Translations under genes and position numbers: made by a program
The notes under the pieces: generated by a model
What the model was told of the DNA's origin: nothing
The model's database searches: none
What the model saw: the letters and a program-made list of their open reading frames with translations, nothing else
In this document: positions 8,401 through 15,751 of the stretch, in pieces
Layout of the letters: each line of letters starts with the position of its first letter
How positions within the stretch are numbered: the first letter of the stretch is position 1
Virus record (IMG/VR): IMGVR_UViG_3300037189_015965
Span: 47,186-111,185 of that record
Length of the DNA stretch: 64,000 nt
From: a virus
Direction: 5' to 3' (one strand)

Positions 8401-10389
8401 ATAAATTATAACAGTTCTAACGGTGCAGTATGGTATAACCAACCTACACTTATTTCTACATTTACAAACGACAGCAATTATGCAACAGTCACACAACTGC
8501 AAGCAAATGTAAATGCCGCTAATAGTGCTATTAGTGCCGCTAACAGTTATGCTTCAACATCTTGGTATGCTAATGCCGCTTATCAAGAAAATGAAATTGC
8601 ACTACTTAATGCAAATGTTGCCGCAGCAAATGCCGCAATTATTGCCGCTAATAGTTATAATAGCAGTGGTTGGGTCAGTAATGCCGCTACACAAGCAGAT
8701 TTAATTACTGCACTTACTGCTAATATCAATGCCGCTAATAGTGCTATCGCAAGCACAAATGCAAATGTTACTGCGGCTAATAGTGCTATTATAAATGCTA
8801 ATAATGCTGTAACCAGTGCATGGCAAGCAAATGCCGCTTTCCAAGAAACTGAAATCAGTGGTTTACGTGCTAATATAAATGCCGCAAATAATAATATTAG
8901 TGGTGCAAATGCCGCTATTATTAATGCAAATATTGCGGTAACTGCGGCTTGGACTGCTAATGCCGCTTACCAAGATAGTCAAATTGTTGCTGTTCAGGCT
9001 GGCTTGACTGCCGCTAATGCCGCAACTGCCACATCACTTAATAATATTATTGTAAATTGGAACGCAAACGCCGCATCACAAGCCAATGATATAAGTGGTC
9101 TACGTGCTAATATCACAGCGGCAAATAGTGCTATCGTGACTGCCAACAGTGCGGTTACAAGTGCATGGCAAGCAAATACTACTACAATCATCACTACTTG
9201 GAATGCTAATGCGGCTTATCAAGAAGATGAAATTACAGCACTACGTGCAAATGTTGAGGCTGCAAATGCCGCTATCGTTGCCGCAAACAGTTATAATTCT
9301 ACTGGTTGGGTATCTAATGCCGCTACACAAGCAAATCTAATCAGTGCGCTACAAGCAAACATTGCGGCGGCAAATAGTGCTATTACTTCTGCTAATTCTT
9401 ATGCCGCAACTAATTGGTTGGCAAATGCCGCTTACCAAGAAAATGAAATCAGTGGTCTTCGTGCTAACATCAATGCTGCTAACAGCAGTCTTGGCATACA
9501 GATCAACAATGTTATCACTGCATGGAACGCTAATGCATCTTACCAAGAAGGTGAAATCAGTAGCATAAATGCAAATCTAATTGCTATGAACAGTGCAATA
9601 TCTTCAAAATCTGTTTATAGTAATGCCAATGTTGCCGCTTATATGCCAGTTTATGGTGGTAATATAAGTGCTGGTAATATTGCTATTGTTGCAAATAGTC
9701 GTGTAACGTTAAGTGCAGGCACTACAAGCACTGCACCACTTACATTCCAAACTGGTGTTCTACAATCAAATAGCAACATTACTAATGGTGATACAGAATA
9801 CGATGGACAAGTTCTTTACTTTACACCACAAGATAGTCAACGTGGTCTATTACCAGCAACTCAAACATTTATTCCAAATGCTAACGTTAGTATTACAAAT
9901 CGTACAAGTTTACAACCTATGTTTGGTTTAGGTAATGGTGTTGTAGTAAGTAGTAGCACTCGTTATATCTACCGCATTATGGCTGTTGTTTACAAGAGTA
10001 GCAGTGCATCAAGTGCAGCAGTAACTTATGCTATGGGTGGTAGTTTCAACGGTCAAAGCAATGCTGTTCTACAACATCATACATATGTTGTAAATCCTGC
10101 TTGCGGTTCAAGCCAACAAGCACTAAACGCAGCTTACCAGATGAGCAATTACTTGACTGCTAACTTTACAAATCCTGTAACTATTACACCAACAAGTGGA
10201 TTATCATCACAATATTATAACTTGATTATAGATGGTGACATAGATGTTACAACAGGTGGTTATATCAATCCACTTATCGGATTTACTAACACACCTGGTA
10301 GCAGTTCAATATTACAATCTGGTGCATTTATGCAGATTTGGCCAGTTGGTAGTATTACTGGTAATACAAGCGTAGGAACTTGGGCTTAA
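5446..10389 (+). CDS. Long tail fibre / adhesin-like virion protein
   Basis: A 1647-residue protein starting at GTG behind AAGGAGTTAGGCG. Residues 20-50 (GRIWYDPITNTLRVGDGHTP) resemble the fibre-attachment motif of phage structural proteins. Residues about 60-170 hold five repeats of the type IP-NVS-F-NDSAYIT. The middle is beta-rich and Gly/Thr/Asn-rich, with DVYDLGSPVKRWRHVWVG, a module common in aquatic phage fibres. Residues about 1015-1390 are Ala/Asn-rich repeats of about 36 residues (ANINAANSAI, WxANAAYQENEIS), probably a trimeric coiled coil. The last 200 residues form a non-repetitive head ending QIWPVGSITGNTSVGTWA, the likely receptor-binding tip. It is too large for the usual short fibres. 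No separate chaperone gene is evident beside it. Confidence 0.88.
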   Translation: MTINHVQELFTSRNNNSNGMTRLGELGRIWYDPITNTLRVGDGHTPGGVIISGNGSSFTYPTVLSAYTNDVGYITQTTMPQNISFFNNDSAYITAASIPHNVSAFYNDAAYLTTSTLPHNLSYYTNDTNYITAASIPVNVSYFVNDSGYLTAGTLPRNLSGYNNDVGFLYANAQLSNQNLYTNSSVVFSNLTVGNVANLGNLYISDETIGGLVSNRDITLLPLGTGLVSVPGIKIPVGSIVQGSAPITVTIANLTLNQVLDYSTSSSDNLNIGDYGITNGISGAGTGWSVYQMTTNPAPALQVGDHITGTGVPYLSNVLAIGTGANANVVITNQTLNNLSIPTNGTTIFTTRDVVNAGFNITTAANTDVSFVPGTGGSTVTSSSILPFTDDVYDLGSPVKRWRHVWVGAGTIYVLDETLGTDQTIGAKDGNLYIGGGTGLTVGKFTLYGNTIALASPTEDFNIGTQFATGNLNLNRPVQVLNSQAKPAFRVDRNGLTTILAPISLTNTQAVFNINGSESGYAQPRNFSNTMVQVTGQDNAVNRISFDAFGYASGQNSYTALAARAARGSVDSPSTTQAGDTILRLTGQGWTGGGAFAGSIVRVNLEAAETFTSNSSVGTRITFQTTPTGSSTIGTTASFYSNGLVLGTNTGVTFADNTRQTTAFNSTSAVTSLTAGAGIYVTGSTGAVTVDSTGILGVNGTANQINVTNVGNVVTLSLPQNIGTNSNVTFANLTVSNLTVLGNTYSIQPAVTVGTVLYLGNTANTLSAISGGGIVLGNVASGISKYIKYDQASDSWLVDGGTTGITTGNLNASNVSATFGYFTDAGHFGAAYIGYDYPNADLQIDSNINAYSQVVHTNHYKGGSASTDFVAENDIGTDGANYIDMGINSSVYNDPNYNIGGANDGYLYVNGGNLSLGTQTANTALVFHVGNTTIGARVGYVTNVAWYMSNVVATGLYANTKNLTEDTNQFFTTARARSSISAAGSINYNSSNGAVWYNQPTLISTFTNDSNYATVTQLQANVNAANSAISAANSYASTSWYANAAYQENEIALLNANVAAANAAIIAANSYNSSGWVSNAATQADLITALTANINAANSAIASTNANVTAANSAIINANNAVTSAWQANAAFQETEISGLRANINAANNNISGANAAIINANIAVTAAWTANAAYQDSQIVAVQAGLTAANAATATSLNNIIVNWNANAASQANDISGLRANITAANSAIVTANSAVTSAWQANTTTIITTWNANAAYQEDEITALRANVEAANAAIVAANSYNSTGWVSNAATQANLISALQANIAAANSAITSANSYAATNWLANAAYQENEISGLRANINAANSSLGIQINNVITAWNANASYQEGEISSINANLIAMNSAISSKSVYSNANVAAYMPVYGGNISAGNIAIVANSRVTLSAGTTSTAPLTFQTGVLQSNSNITNGDTEYDGQVLYFTPQDSQRGLLPATQTFIPNANVSITNRTSLQPMFGLGNGVVVSSSTRYIYRIMAVVYKSSSASSAAVTYAMGGSFNGQSNAVLQHHTYVVNPACGSSQQALNAAYQMSNYLTANFTNPVTITPTSGLSSQYYNLIIDGDIDVTTGGYINPLIGFTNTPGSSSILQSGAFMQIWPVGSITGNTSVGTWA
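5620..5960 (+). repeat. Tandem in-frame repeats, N-terminal fibre region
   Basis: About five imperfect copies of roughly 66 bases (22 residues) with the protein consensus LP-NLSYY-NDT-YIT follow each other inside the fibre gene. They are diverged at DNA level, so they are old protein repeats rather than recent slippage products. Confidence 0.7.
8490..9640 (+). repeat. Tandem in-frame repeats, Ala/Asn-rich fibre shaft
   Basis: About ten imperfect copies of roughly 105-110 bases encode blocks of the type ANINAANSAI, ANSYxSTxW and ANAAYQENEI. Ala, Asn and Ser dominate and hydrophobic residues recur at heptad-like intervals, so a long alpha-helical shaft is likely. The number of copies could vary between relatives through recombination. 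Confidence 0.75.
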
Positions 10390-11210
10390 ACCTCAACGGT
10401 GAATTGTGGGTTCCAACCACTGTGTTCACCTGGATACCCTCTGGGATTACAGACTACACGTGTCTCGCCAATATAATAGTCAAAGACGTTATGAACGTGT
10501 CCGTGAGTAAAAAGTTTAATTTGTGGATGATCCATAATAAACCCATCAAGATTACTTACAAAACAACCATTCATAACATGCTGATGCGCATAAGTGTGAT
10601 GAATACTACTGTGACTTGGTGCGTGATGTGTGCATACAACAACCTTACGGTCTCGCAACAATGCCAACTGAACACGCAACCATTCTAAATCAGCAACATG
10701 TTTAGCAAGTGCAGTAGTTGGACGTAGTTTATGATATACAAAATCCTTTGGACTTTCAGTAATAGCACGATAATCATTCATCATATCACTTGCTGACATA
10801 ATTGTAAGTGGATCATGATTATTAAAATCAGTCCACAGTGAAGTTGCTAAAAATACTACATCACCAAAATCTACACGATCTTGGTCACAAAATAATATAT
10901 TATGATAATTTTCTGTTTCTTCACGTAAGACTTGTGCAGTTCTATCCCAACGACCACTATAATGTTCGTGGTTACCCGCAAGGTAAATTACACTTTCCCA
11001 ATTATCACTGCAATATTGGAAGAAATCACGATATTTTGCGGCATCAACAGCATGTCCATCATTATTACGAAGATTATTGCGTGGATGACGATATAGATGT
11101 TGGGCAACACAAATGTCGCCGCCAAGCACAAGCACTTCTGCACCCACATTTTTAATTGTTGGTATTTCAGCAAACTCTAAATGTAAATCACTTACTATTT
11201 GTATTCGCAT
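10386..11210 (-). CDS. Calcineurin-like metallophosphatase
   Basis: A 274-residue protein with all signature motifs of the calcineurin-like phosphoesterase family in order: DLHLEF (D8, H10), GGDI, GNHEHY, HHAPSH and GHVHN. These coordinate the two-metal centre. The substrate cannot be predicted; members cleave nucleotides, RNA 2',3'-cyclic ends, 5'-triphosphates or proteins. It is the last gene of the minus-strand early operon and its stop overlaps the end of the convergent fibre gene by 4 nt. Its start overlaps the lipoprotein-like gene upstream. Confidence 0.93.
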   Translation of the reverse strand: MRIQIVSDLHLEFAEIPTIKNVGAEVLVLGGDICVAQHLYRHPRNNLRNNDGHAVDAAKYRDFFQYCSDNWESVIYLAGNHEHYSGRWDRTAQVLREETENYHNILFCDQDRVDFGDVVFLATSLWTDFNNHDPLTIMSASDMMNDYRAITESPKDFVYHKLRPTTALAKHVADLEWLRVQLALLRDRKVVVCTHHAPSHSSIHHTYAHQHVMNGCFVSNLDGFIMDHPQIKLFTHGHVHNVFDYYIGETRVVCNPRGYPGEHSGWNPQFTVEV

Positions 11211-11394
11211 TACATACTTTCACATCTTGACCATCTACTAACTTTGGATAACAACCACTTTCAATCCAGTCACGATGCGGAACCGTAAGTAATTTACGTT
11301 CAATACCAGTAGGATTTTGTGGTAGTGCATAATCTAGTGTTTTACTGCAAGCACACAGCACAATGCCTAATGCGATCACTGACACATATTTCAT
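11188..11394 (-). CDS. Small putative lipoprotein
   Basis: A 68-residue protein with an N-terminal signal (MKYVSVIALGIVLCACSK). A lipobox-like L-C-A-C gives a probable lipidated Cys at residue 16. The mature part has two further Cys and no known domain. A small phage lipoprotein could be an o-spanin or a superinfection-exclusion protein, but no partner spanin gene overlaps it. The start overlaps the upstream gene by 4 nt (ATGA). Confidence 0.75.
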   Translation of the reverse strand: MKYVSVIALGIVLCACSKTLDYALPQNPTGIERKLLTVPHRDWIESGCYPKLVDGQDVKVCNANTNSK

Positions 11395-11564
11395 TCACCA
11401 TCATCCTTTTTTTCCATCTTTTTAAGACTTAAACCATTGGTAGTGATTTCCCAACATACAACAGTGCCTTCTTCCCAATCAAGAACTTTAATTACATCTT
11501 CTGGAAATGGCAAAAATAATTCACCATCTTCTTCTATAAGTTTAACTGTCCAGTTCTGGGTCAT
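11391..11564 (-). CDS. AbrB/MazE-like small protein
   Basis: A 57-residue protein starting MTQNWTVKLIEEDGELFLPF. The pattern (strand, GELFLPFPEDVIKVLDWEEG, strand, LSLKKM) matches the swapped-hairpin AbrB/SpoVT/MazE fold, where LP-P and L-W-EGD are the hallmarks. Such proteins bind DNA or act as antitoxins; no toxin gene is adjacent, so a DNA-binding role is more likely. It overlaps the upstream gene by 23 nt and the downstream gene by 4 nt within the early operon. Confidence 0.78.
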   Translation of the reverse strand: MTQNWTVKLIEEDGELFLPFPEDVIKVLDWEEGTVVCWEITTNGLSLKKMEKKDDGE

Positions 11565-11802
11565 TGCACATTCCAGTTAATATTTCAAAATTACGTTGCG
11601 CCATAAAACGTAATGCTTCACTTGGCACAGCTTCATCAGTTTCAATAATAGTTAGTAATGCCGCCATAGATTGTTCAATAACATGTGCAGCTTTCCACTC
11701 AACCGTAGTTTCCTTTGGCCAAGTGGAAATACCGCTAATAGGTGAACGTTCACCACGTTCACATTCTTCTGCTATATCACGTAGTTTACCTACTATTTTC
11801 AT
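11542..11802 (-). CDS. Hypothetical helical protein (early operon)
   Basis: An 86-residue, mostly helical protein (MKIVGKLRDIAEECERGERS...VEWKAAHVIEQSMAALLTIIE). No recognised family. It overlaps both neighbours by a few nt (ATGA at its start), typical of a translationally coupled early operon. Its function is unknown. Confidence 0.75.
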   Translation of the reverse strand: MKIVGKLRDIAEECERGERSPISGISTWPKETTVEWKAAHVIEQSMAALLTIIETDEAVPSEALRFMAQRNFEILTGMCNDPELDS

Positions 11803-12044
11803 TCGCCTACAACTTCATTATACTGATTTTGTGGCAAATAATATTCCATAAGGATTTTCATTGCACCAAACCAACGTTTCCAATCTTCTAAATCTTCACT
11901 TTCATACTTTTCAAGTTTACCAAACTCTGCAGCCTTGTTGGTCATGTTATAGATGTCATTGCGAACACGACGATAATCTTCAATAAGCATATCACGGAAC
12001 ATGCTTTCTGCTGTTTCATCGCTTATAGAGATTTTATATGTCAT
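11799..12044 (-). CDS. Hypothetical helical protein (early operon)
   Basis: An 81-residue protein, nearly all helix: LIEDYRRVRNDIYNMTNKAA followed by ESEDLEDWKRWFGAMKILMEYYL. The arrangement (two helices, then a conserved YYL end) recurs among small unannotated proteins of T4-like phages. Function unknown. Overlaps its neighbours by 4 nt each. Confidence 0.78.
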   Translation of the reverse strand: MTYKISISDETAESMFRDMLIEDYRRVRNDIYNMTNKAAEFGKLEKYESEDLEDWKRWFGAMKILMEYYLPQNQYNEVVGE

Positions 12045-12505
12045 TGTTCTTGATCCTCATCATCTTCTTCTTCATCCCACACTGGCGGCACATGTTCGCC
12101 AAGATTTTCTATATCAAGTGGACCATCAAAGAACAATTCACTGTCCCACGCTTCCCAACCAAGATTTGCTATGCCATCGTGTGAATCTTCATCCCATGCT
12201 TCAATAAATTCTTCTTCATCATCAAGTGCATCTAAATCCCATTCTTCCCAACAACCATCATCCATTTCACGATCATAGATATCATATTCTAAACCATCAA
12301 TTTGGATACGTGTATTTTCTTCTGGATTAAGTTGTGTTACCAAGTCAATGCCTTCTGGAACAAGAAGAACGACATGACCCCAACGCCAGCCAGTTTCCAA
12401 AGTAATTTCATTTTCACCATTGCGAAAAGTTTCAATATCAATTACACTTTTCTTATAACGTGGTGAAACTTTCCATTTAATCATTTTTTCGGTTTCATCT
12501 GTCAT
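12041..12505 (-). CDS. Hypothetical highly acidic protein
   Basis: A 154-residue protein. The first 75 residues are beta-like (IKWKVSPRYKKSVIDIETF... RWGHVVLLVPEG). The C-terminal half is very acidic and Trp-rich (EEWDLDALDDEEEFIEAWDE). Such DNA-mimic-like composition is seen in phage inhibitors of nucleic-acid-binding host proteins, but that is only a possibility. It starts 4 nt inside the upstream gene. Confidence 0.75.
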   Translation of the reverse strand: MTDETEKMIKWKVSPRYKKSVIDIETFRNGENEITLETGWRWGHVVLLVPEGIDLVTQLNPEENTRIQIDGLEYDIYDREMDDGCWEEWDLDALDDEEEFIEAWDEDSHDGIANLGWEAWDSELFFDGPLDIENLGEHVPPVWDEEEDDEDQEQ

Positions 12506-12723
12506 TTGTTTTTCTCCAAATAAGTTTCAATTCTGCGGTCAATATATTCATCAAGATGTTCTTTAAATCGCTGTTTAGCAATTGGTAGCACATTTTTACG
12601 AATATTATCTGCCATGCGCCATTCACCTTCATCATTGTGATGCCATTCATCATCAAGTGCATCAACAAGAGTTTCTAGTGACTTAATAAAATCTTCAATA
12701 ATTTCGCTGCTTTTTCTAACCAT
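12502..12723 (-). CDS. Small helical protein, paralogue of the 55.3-kb gene
   Basis: A 73-residue all-helical protein. The segment VDALDDEWHHNDEGEWRMAD, NIRKNVLPIAKQRFKEHLDE aligns with IDAQDDMWEEEKYSNYRHRN, QIREEVFLPAKEEFKSLLID of the gene at 55299-55490. Function unknown. It has its own early promoter at 12746-12773 inside the end of the preceding gene. Confidence 0.78.
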   Translation of the reverse strand: MVRKSSEIIEDFIKSLETLVDALDDEWHHNDEGEWRMADNIRKNVLPIAKQRFKEHLDEYIDRRIETYLEKNK

Positions 12724-12745
12724 AGTAAGTCCTGTGTTTATTATT

Positions 12746-12773
12746 ATAATAACACAATTTTATATGATGTCAA
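12746..12773 (-). promoter_or_regulatory. Early sigma70-like promoter inside the minus-strand operon
   Basis: Minus strand TTGACA (12768-12773), 16-bp spacer, TATTAT (12746-12751) with an upstream TGT extended -10. It restarts transcription for the distal genes down to the metallophosphatase. Confidence 0.78.
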
Positions 12774-13000
12774 TTATTTTCTCCACCCCAACGCATTGCT
12801 ATAAATGCTTGGTCACTTGGATCACCGCCACGAACTTCCCAAAATGGTTCACCGTTATTAAATCTGTGTATGCAAAGGCAATCTGGATAATTGTCGTTCA
12901 TCCATTTCTTAAACTCAAAGTTTATAGTGCCATTATCAGTAAACCTGATAGTCATATGCCACCGTTGCGGTCCTAAATCATGGACCCTTATTTTTGTCAT
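12770..13000 (-). CDS. Small protein of the C-terminal RFG/RWG family
   Basis: A 76-residue protein with several beta strands (WHMTIRFTDNGTINFEFKKW) ending DPSDQAFIAMRWGGENN. The tail matches the pattern P-[ED]-D-x(3)-F-x(2)-R-[FW]-G found in four other small genes of this window. Function unknown. Start overlaps the upstream stop (TAATG). Confidence 0.75.
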   Translation of the reverse strand: MTKIRVHDLGPQRWHMTIRFTDNGTINFEFKKWMNDNYPDCLCIHRFNNGEPFWEVRGGDPSDQAFIAMRWGGENN

Positions 13001-13251
13001 TATCCAAATCTCATTACAAAAAAAGTATAATCTTCTGGTGTATTAAATCGTATAAACCATTGGTCATCTTCATCATCATCACCAACATATCTTTGTGCTT
13101 TGGCATTAAACTCCGTCAGTAAAATAACTTCATTATTGTTACCTTTGCTCTTGCAGTAAGTTTTAAAGTTTTTCCACATGGTATCGGTTGCATCTGTCCA
13201 ATCAGTTGAAATCCAAAAACCATTTTCAAAGTCTAAATCAAGCATTTGCAA
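13000..13251 (-). CDS. Small protein of the C-terminal RFG/RWG family
   Basis: An 83-residue protein starting MQMLDLDFENGFWISTDWTD and ending TPEDYTFFVMRFG, the signature tail of the window's small paralogue family. The body W-x(3)-DTMWKNFKTYCKSK is helix-like. Function unknown. Confidence 0.75.
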   Translation of the reverse strand: MQMLDLDFENGFWISTDWTDATDTMWKNFKTYCKSKGNNNEVILLTEFNAKAQRYVGDDDEDDQWFIRFNTPEDYTFFVMRFG

Positions 13252-13537
13252 TTGTCCAATTTAGATATTCAAACTTATCATACCAACGAAATTCTTTATA
13301 TCTGGCAATCAAATCATTTAGTTCGCCACGAATTGCCCATTCTAACCATATTTTACGACCAGTTAGATGACATTTGTGTGGTAAAAATGCAAATCTTTTA
13401 ACAAACTTTGCACCAGTGTTGAATGGGTCTTGGGTGTATGGCATTTTCCTAATAGTTATCCAACCCATACCATCATACATCTTAAGTTCACTCGTTGCAG
13501 TGTCAAACCATATTTGTCCTACTGGTGTATTACTCAT
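13238..13537 (-). CDS. Hypothetical protein with fibre-type N-terminal motif
   Basis: A 99-residue protein. The N-terminus VGQIWFDTATSELKMYDGMG resembles the head-binding motif of phage fibre proteins, and it also resembles GRIWYDPITNTLRVGDG of the big fibre. The rest (HKCHLTGRKIWLEWAIRGEL) has a different, recurrent pattern of small T4-like phage proteins. Being in an early operon it is unlikely to be a fibre itself; a small beta domain reused in another role is more plausible. Confidence 0.72.
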   Translation of the reverse strand: MSNTPVGQIWFDTATSELKMYDGMGWITIRKMPYTQDPFNTGAKFVKRFAFLPHKCHLTGRKIWLEWAIRGELNDLIARYKEFRWYDKFEYLNWTIANA

Positions 13538-13809
13538 ATGCTATCACCAAATCGCAATAAAAAATAAAGTATTATATCATCTGGAACGCTATCATCAAAT
13601 TCAATTTTTACAGTAGTTCTACGTGTATTAATAGAAGCAAATCTGTATGTAAAAATAAATCTCCAACCCTCACCGCTATGAATAGGTTTTTGTGGGTCTT
13701 CACTTCTATGAACAATGCCTATATTGCGAGAAAGCCAGTCAAGCACTTCCCACTTGACCAGCGTTTCTGCAACTAATATTTTACTTGGTAGTGCGTAGAT
13801 TTTAGGCAC
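13534..13809 (-). CDS. Small protein of the C-terminal RFG/RWG family (GTG start)
   Basis: A 91-residue protein beginning at GTG (13809) within the end of the upstream 47-aa gene. It ends VPDDIILYFLLRFGDSI, the family tail. No ATG fits the frame upstream; coupling to the overlapping gene explains the weak start. Function unknown. Confidence 0.72.
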   Translation of the reverse strand: MPKIYALPSKILVAETLVKWEVLDWLSRNIGIVHRSEDPQKPIHSGEGWRFIFTYRFASINTRRTTVKIEFDDSVPDDIILYFLLRFGDSI

Positions 13810-13945
13810 GTTCTACGATTTCAAGAATATCTTGTGCCTTGAAACCCATTTGGTTTTGATCAAAAAGCAAACATGCACTACGAAAATCACGTGCGATGCA
13901 AAGAAAAATACCGCCATCATCCATCTTAAAGGTAAACTGCTTCAC
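13802..13945 (-). CDS. Very small protein (47 aa, GTG start)
   Basis: The frame encodes MKQFTFKMDDGGIFLCIARD, then FRSACLLFDQNQMGFKAQDI and LEIVERA. The GTG lies in a GTGA overlap with the upstream stop, and its own stop overlaps the next gene's GTG, so it fills exactly the gap in an otherwise gapless operon. A single small alpha/beta domain of unknown function. Confidence 0.7.
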   Translation of the reverse strand: MKQFTFKMDDGGIFLCIARDFRSACLLFDQNQMGFKAQDILEIVERA

Positions 13946-14634
13946 TTGTCTTCTCCTTCTTCATCATCTTCACTTGGTTTAATTTCAATAGTTACTTCAC
14001 CAACATCAATGCCCTCAAGTGCTTCGTCTGCACTCCACCATTCTTCACCATCGTCTTCTTCAAGTTCTTCTTGATTTTCTTCTTGATACATTTCCATGTC
14101 ATCAAGAATACCAAACTCATCAAGAATGTCACTTGGAATACGTTCTTTAACGCTCTCAATATCTTCCATCATGTCAATTTCATATTGGTCATCGCCATCT
14201 TCACTGGTCCATTTACCACAGAAACCAACACCAGGTTCATGATAATATGCTTCAATGTGGAAACCATCAATGTTATCATACCATTCAGTAGGCGGTGCCC
14301 AAGCTGTATCAAAACTAAACGATACAGTTTTGCCATCATTTGTGATGTTAAAATTGTCGTCATCATCCATTTCGGAGATATCCCATTTAGTTCCCCAATG
14401 TGCAATACTCCAATCATACCAACTTACATACCCAAATTCTTCTTCATTGCGTTTTGCAATAGCGGCACTACGTTCTTGATAATCATCACCTACGGGTGCT
14501 TCCTCAAGTAATTCAGGTGGCATAGGATAAAATTCATTAAACAGCTTGCCAGCTTTGGCAGCATTGACAAGACGGGTAATCTGTTCGGGGTCATCGTGCG
14601 TAAAAGTCGCACGGTTATAGCACCAATTAGGCAT
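13942..14634 (-). CDS. Api92-like ferredoxin-fold protein
   Basis: A 230-residue protein. The N-terminal MPNWCYNRATF, the central HWGTKWDISEMD, SFDTAWAPPTEW and the following aromatic FHIEAYYHEPGVGFCGKW are the conserved blocks of the Api92-like (DUF1281) family known from phages and plasmids. The C-terminal 70 residues are an acidic extension (EENQEELEEDDGEE). Biochemical role unknown. It is the first gene of the minus-strand early operon, behind an early promoter at 14665-14692 and CAGGAGATTTTT as ribosome-binding site. Confidence 0.85.
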   Translation of the reverse strand: MPNWCYNRATFTHDDPEQITRLVNAAKAGKLFNEFYPMPPELLEEAPVGDDYQERSAAIAKRNEEEFGYVSWYDWSIAHWGTKWDISEMDDDDNFNITNDGKTVSFSFDTAWAPPTEWYDNIDGFHIEAYYHEPGVGFCGKWTSEDGDDQYEIDMMEDIESVKERIPSDILDEFGILDDMEMYQEENQEELEEDDGEEWWSADEALEGIDVGEVTIEIKPSEDDEEGEDK

Positions 14635-14664
14635 AAAAATCTCCTGTTTTTCAACTTACAACCC

Positions 14665-14692
14665 AATATAACACGGATTTATAGGTTGTCAA
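14665..14692 (-). promoter_or_regulatory. Early sigma70-like promoter of the minus-strand operon
   Basis: Minus strand TTGACA (14687-14692), 16-bp spacer ending CCGTG plus T, TATATT (14665-14670), extended -10. The AAATCCGTGTTATATT block is nearly identical to promoters at 17230 and 57120. Confidence 0.82.
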
Positions 14693-14695
14693 GCA

Positions 14696-15574
14696 TTATT
14701 TTTTAGGTAAGTCATACTGACCTAAATTGCGCCCTTGTATGATACTTTTAAGTTTTTTGGGATATTGGCTACCCGTATCGGTATAAGCCACCAATTTTGG
14801 CACTAATTCTAACCCTACAACTGGTTTGCCAGTTTTACGTAATTCTGCACGTGCGTCACGAAACTCATCATAAGCATTATGTGTATTAAGATTGGTCATA
14901 TATGCCGCAATACTATGACTTGGTGTTTCAAAAGCACGATAACGTTCACCATATGGACCTTCAACACCGCCGCTTTTAGCCCATGATTTTTGTCCATAAA
15001 ATGCATTACTGCTTACAGTTTTAGGATCAGTTCCCCAACTACTTTCAATGCCAGCCTGTGCTAATGCAATACTTGGTGGAATGATATCAACTTTTTTAGC
15101 TAATTCATATAGGTTATCTTCACCATATTTTTCAACTAAACTACGAACCCAAGTAGTTTCTTCATTGGATAATTTTTTACCACTTTTTAAAATTTTAATA
15201 TCTTGTATAAGTCTGCGACGATCTTGTAAAATTTTATTATTTTCTGCTTGAACCATTGGTAGTAGTGTCTTAATAAATGTTTCTACACGTGCACCTGGTT
15301 GTAATTTGTCAACATCGGCAAGTGATTTTGGAAAGTTTGGATTAATACTTTTTTGTGCTTTTTGTATCGCTGGTTCTGCTTTGATGTCAGTTTGTTGTGT
15401 TTGTGGTATTTGGGCCACAGCAGTTACTGGTTCTGGTGATTTTTGTGCATTATATGCACTAATTCCAGCAGTTCCTATTCCAGTTGCTACGGTTCCAGCC
15501 ATTGCCAGACGTTTTAGGGCATCTGTCCATGGTCCCTCATTAAGCTGATCGTCGTATAATTCACTCAATAGCAT
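14696..15574 (-). CDS. Bax/glucosaminidase-type peptidoglycan hydrolase
   Basis: A 292-residue protein. Residues 160-285 match the Bax-like N-acetylglucosaminidase family: IIPPSIALAQAGIESSWG with catalytic-type Glu177, then ERYRAFETPSHSIAAYMTNL, NTHNAYDEFRDARAELRKTG and a final LVAYTDTGSQYPKKLKSIIQ. Residues 24-43 form a hydrophobic segment and the N-terminus MLLSELYDDQLNEG resembles the capsid-targeting type seen at 34.5-37 kb. It may be the lysis endolysin or a virion-borne hydrolase. It is preceded by the late motif AATAAATA 5 nt from the ATG without a ribosome-binding site, which supports late expression. Confidence 0.85.
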   Translation of the reverse strand: MLLSELYDDQLNEGPWTDALKRLAMAGTVATGIGTAGISAYNAQKSPEPVTAVAQIPQTQQTDIKAEPAIQKAQKSINPNFPKSLADVDKLQPGARVETFIKTLLPMVQAENNKILQDRRRLIQDIKILKSGKKLSNEETTWVRSLVEKYGEDNLYELAKKVDIIPPSIALAQAGIESSWGTDPKTVSSNAFYGQKSWAKSGGVEGPYGERYRAFETPSHSIAAYMTNLNTHNAYDEFRDARAELRKTGKPVVGLELVPKLVAYTDTGSQYPKKLKSIIQGRNLGQYDLPKK

Positions 15575-15579
15575 TAAAA

Positions 15580-15587
15580 TATTTATT
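15580..15587 (-). promoter_or_regulatory. Late promoter motif AATAAATA, 5 nt from the ATG
   Basis: The minus strand AATAAATA is followed by TTTTA and the ATG of the Bax-like hydrolase. T4 late transcription starts at the sixth base after the octamer, here the A of ATG, so a leaderless mRNA is predicted. Confidence 0.65.
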
Positions 15588-15637
15588 GATTATTTGGTCA
15601 TTTTATTTTATGTTGCATTGCATTGGGATAAATATCT

Positions 15638-15703
15638 ATGCTTCCCAACATTGTGGGGGGCATGGCAGCGATGCAAATCGAATTTTTAACACCGTGGGAG
15701 TAA
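15638..15703 (+). CDS. Possible 21-aa ORF behind a late-promoter motif
   Basis: GATAAATA (15627-15634) is followed 3 nt later by an ATG opening the frame MLPNIVGGMAAMQIEFLTPW then E and a stop. CCCAACATTGTGGG near its start can also form a hairpin, so the segment may be a regulatory or RNA element rather than a gene. Weak evidence only. Confidence 0.25.
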   Translation: MLPNIVGGMAAMQIEFLTPWE

Positions 15704-15751
15704 AATCATACGTTGCCTTCAACTAATAATAAAATTGGTTGATAAAAAAAT

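Noticed and set aside
8490-9640. CRISPR-like or direct DNA repeats
   Set aside because: The repeats are imperfect, in frame and encode a periodic protein; there are no constant repeat units with unique spacers.
11188-11394. Rz1-type o-spanin
   Set aside because: The lipobox fits, but there is no embedded or adjacent i-spanin and the gene lies in an early, not a late, operon.
14696-15574. Prophage or integrase context
   Set aside because: No integrase, excisionase, repressor or attachment repeats are visible; the gene set is that of a lytic T4-like phage.
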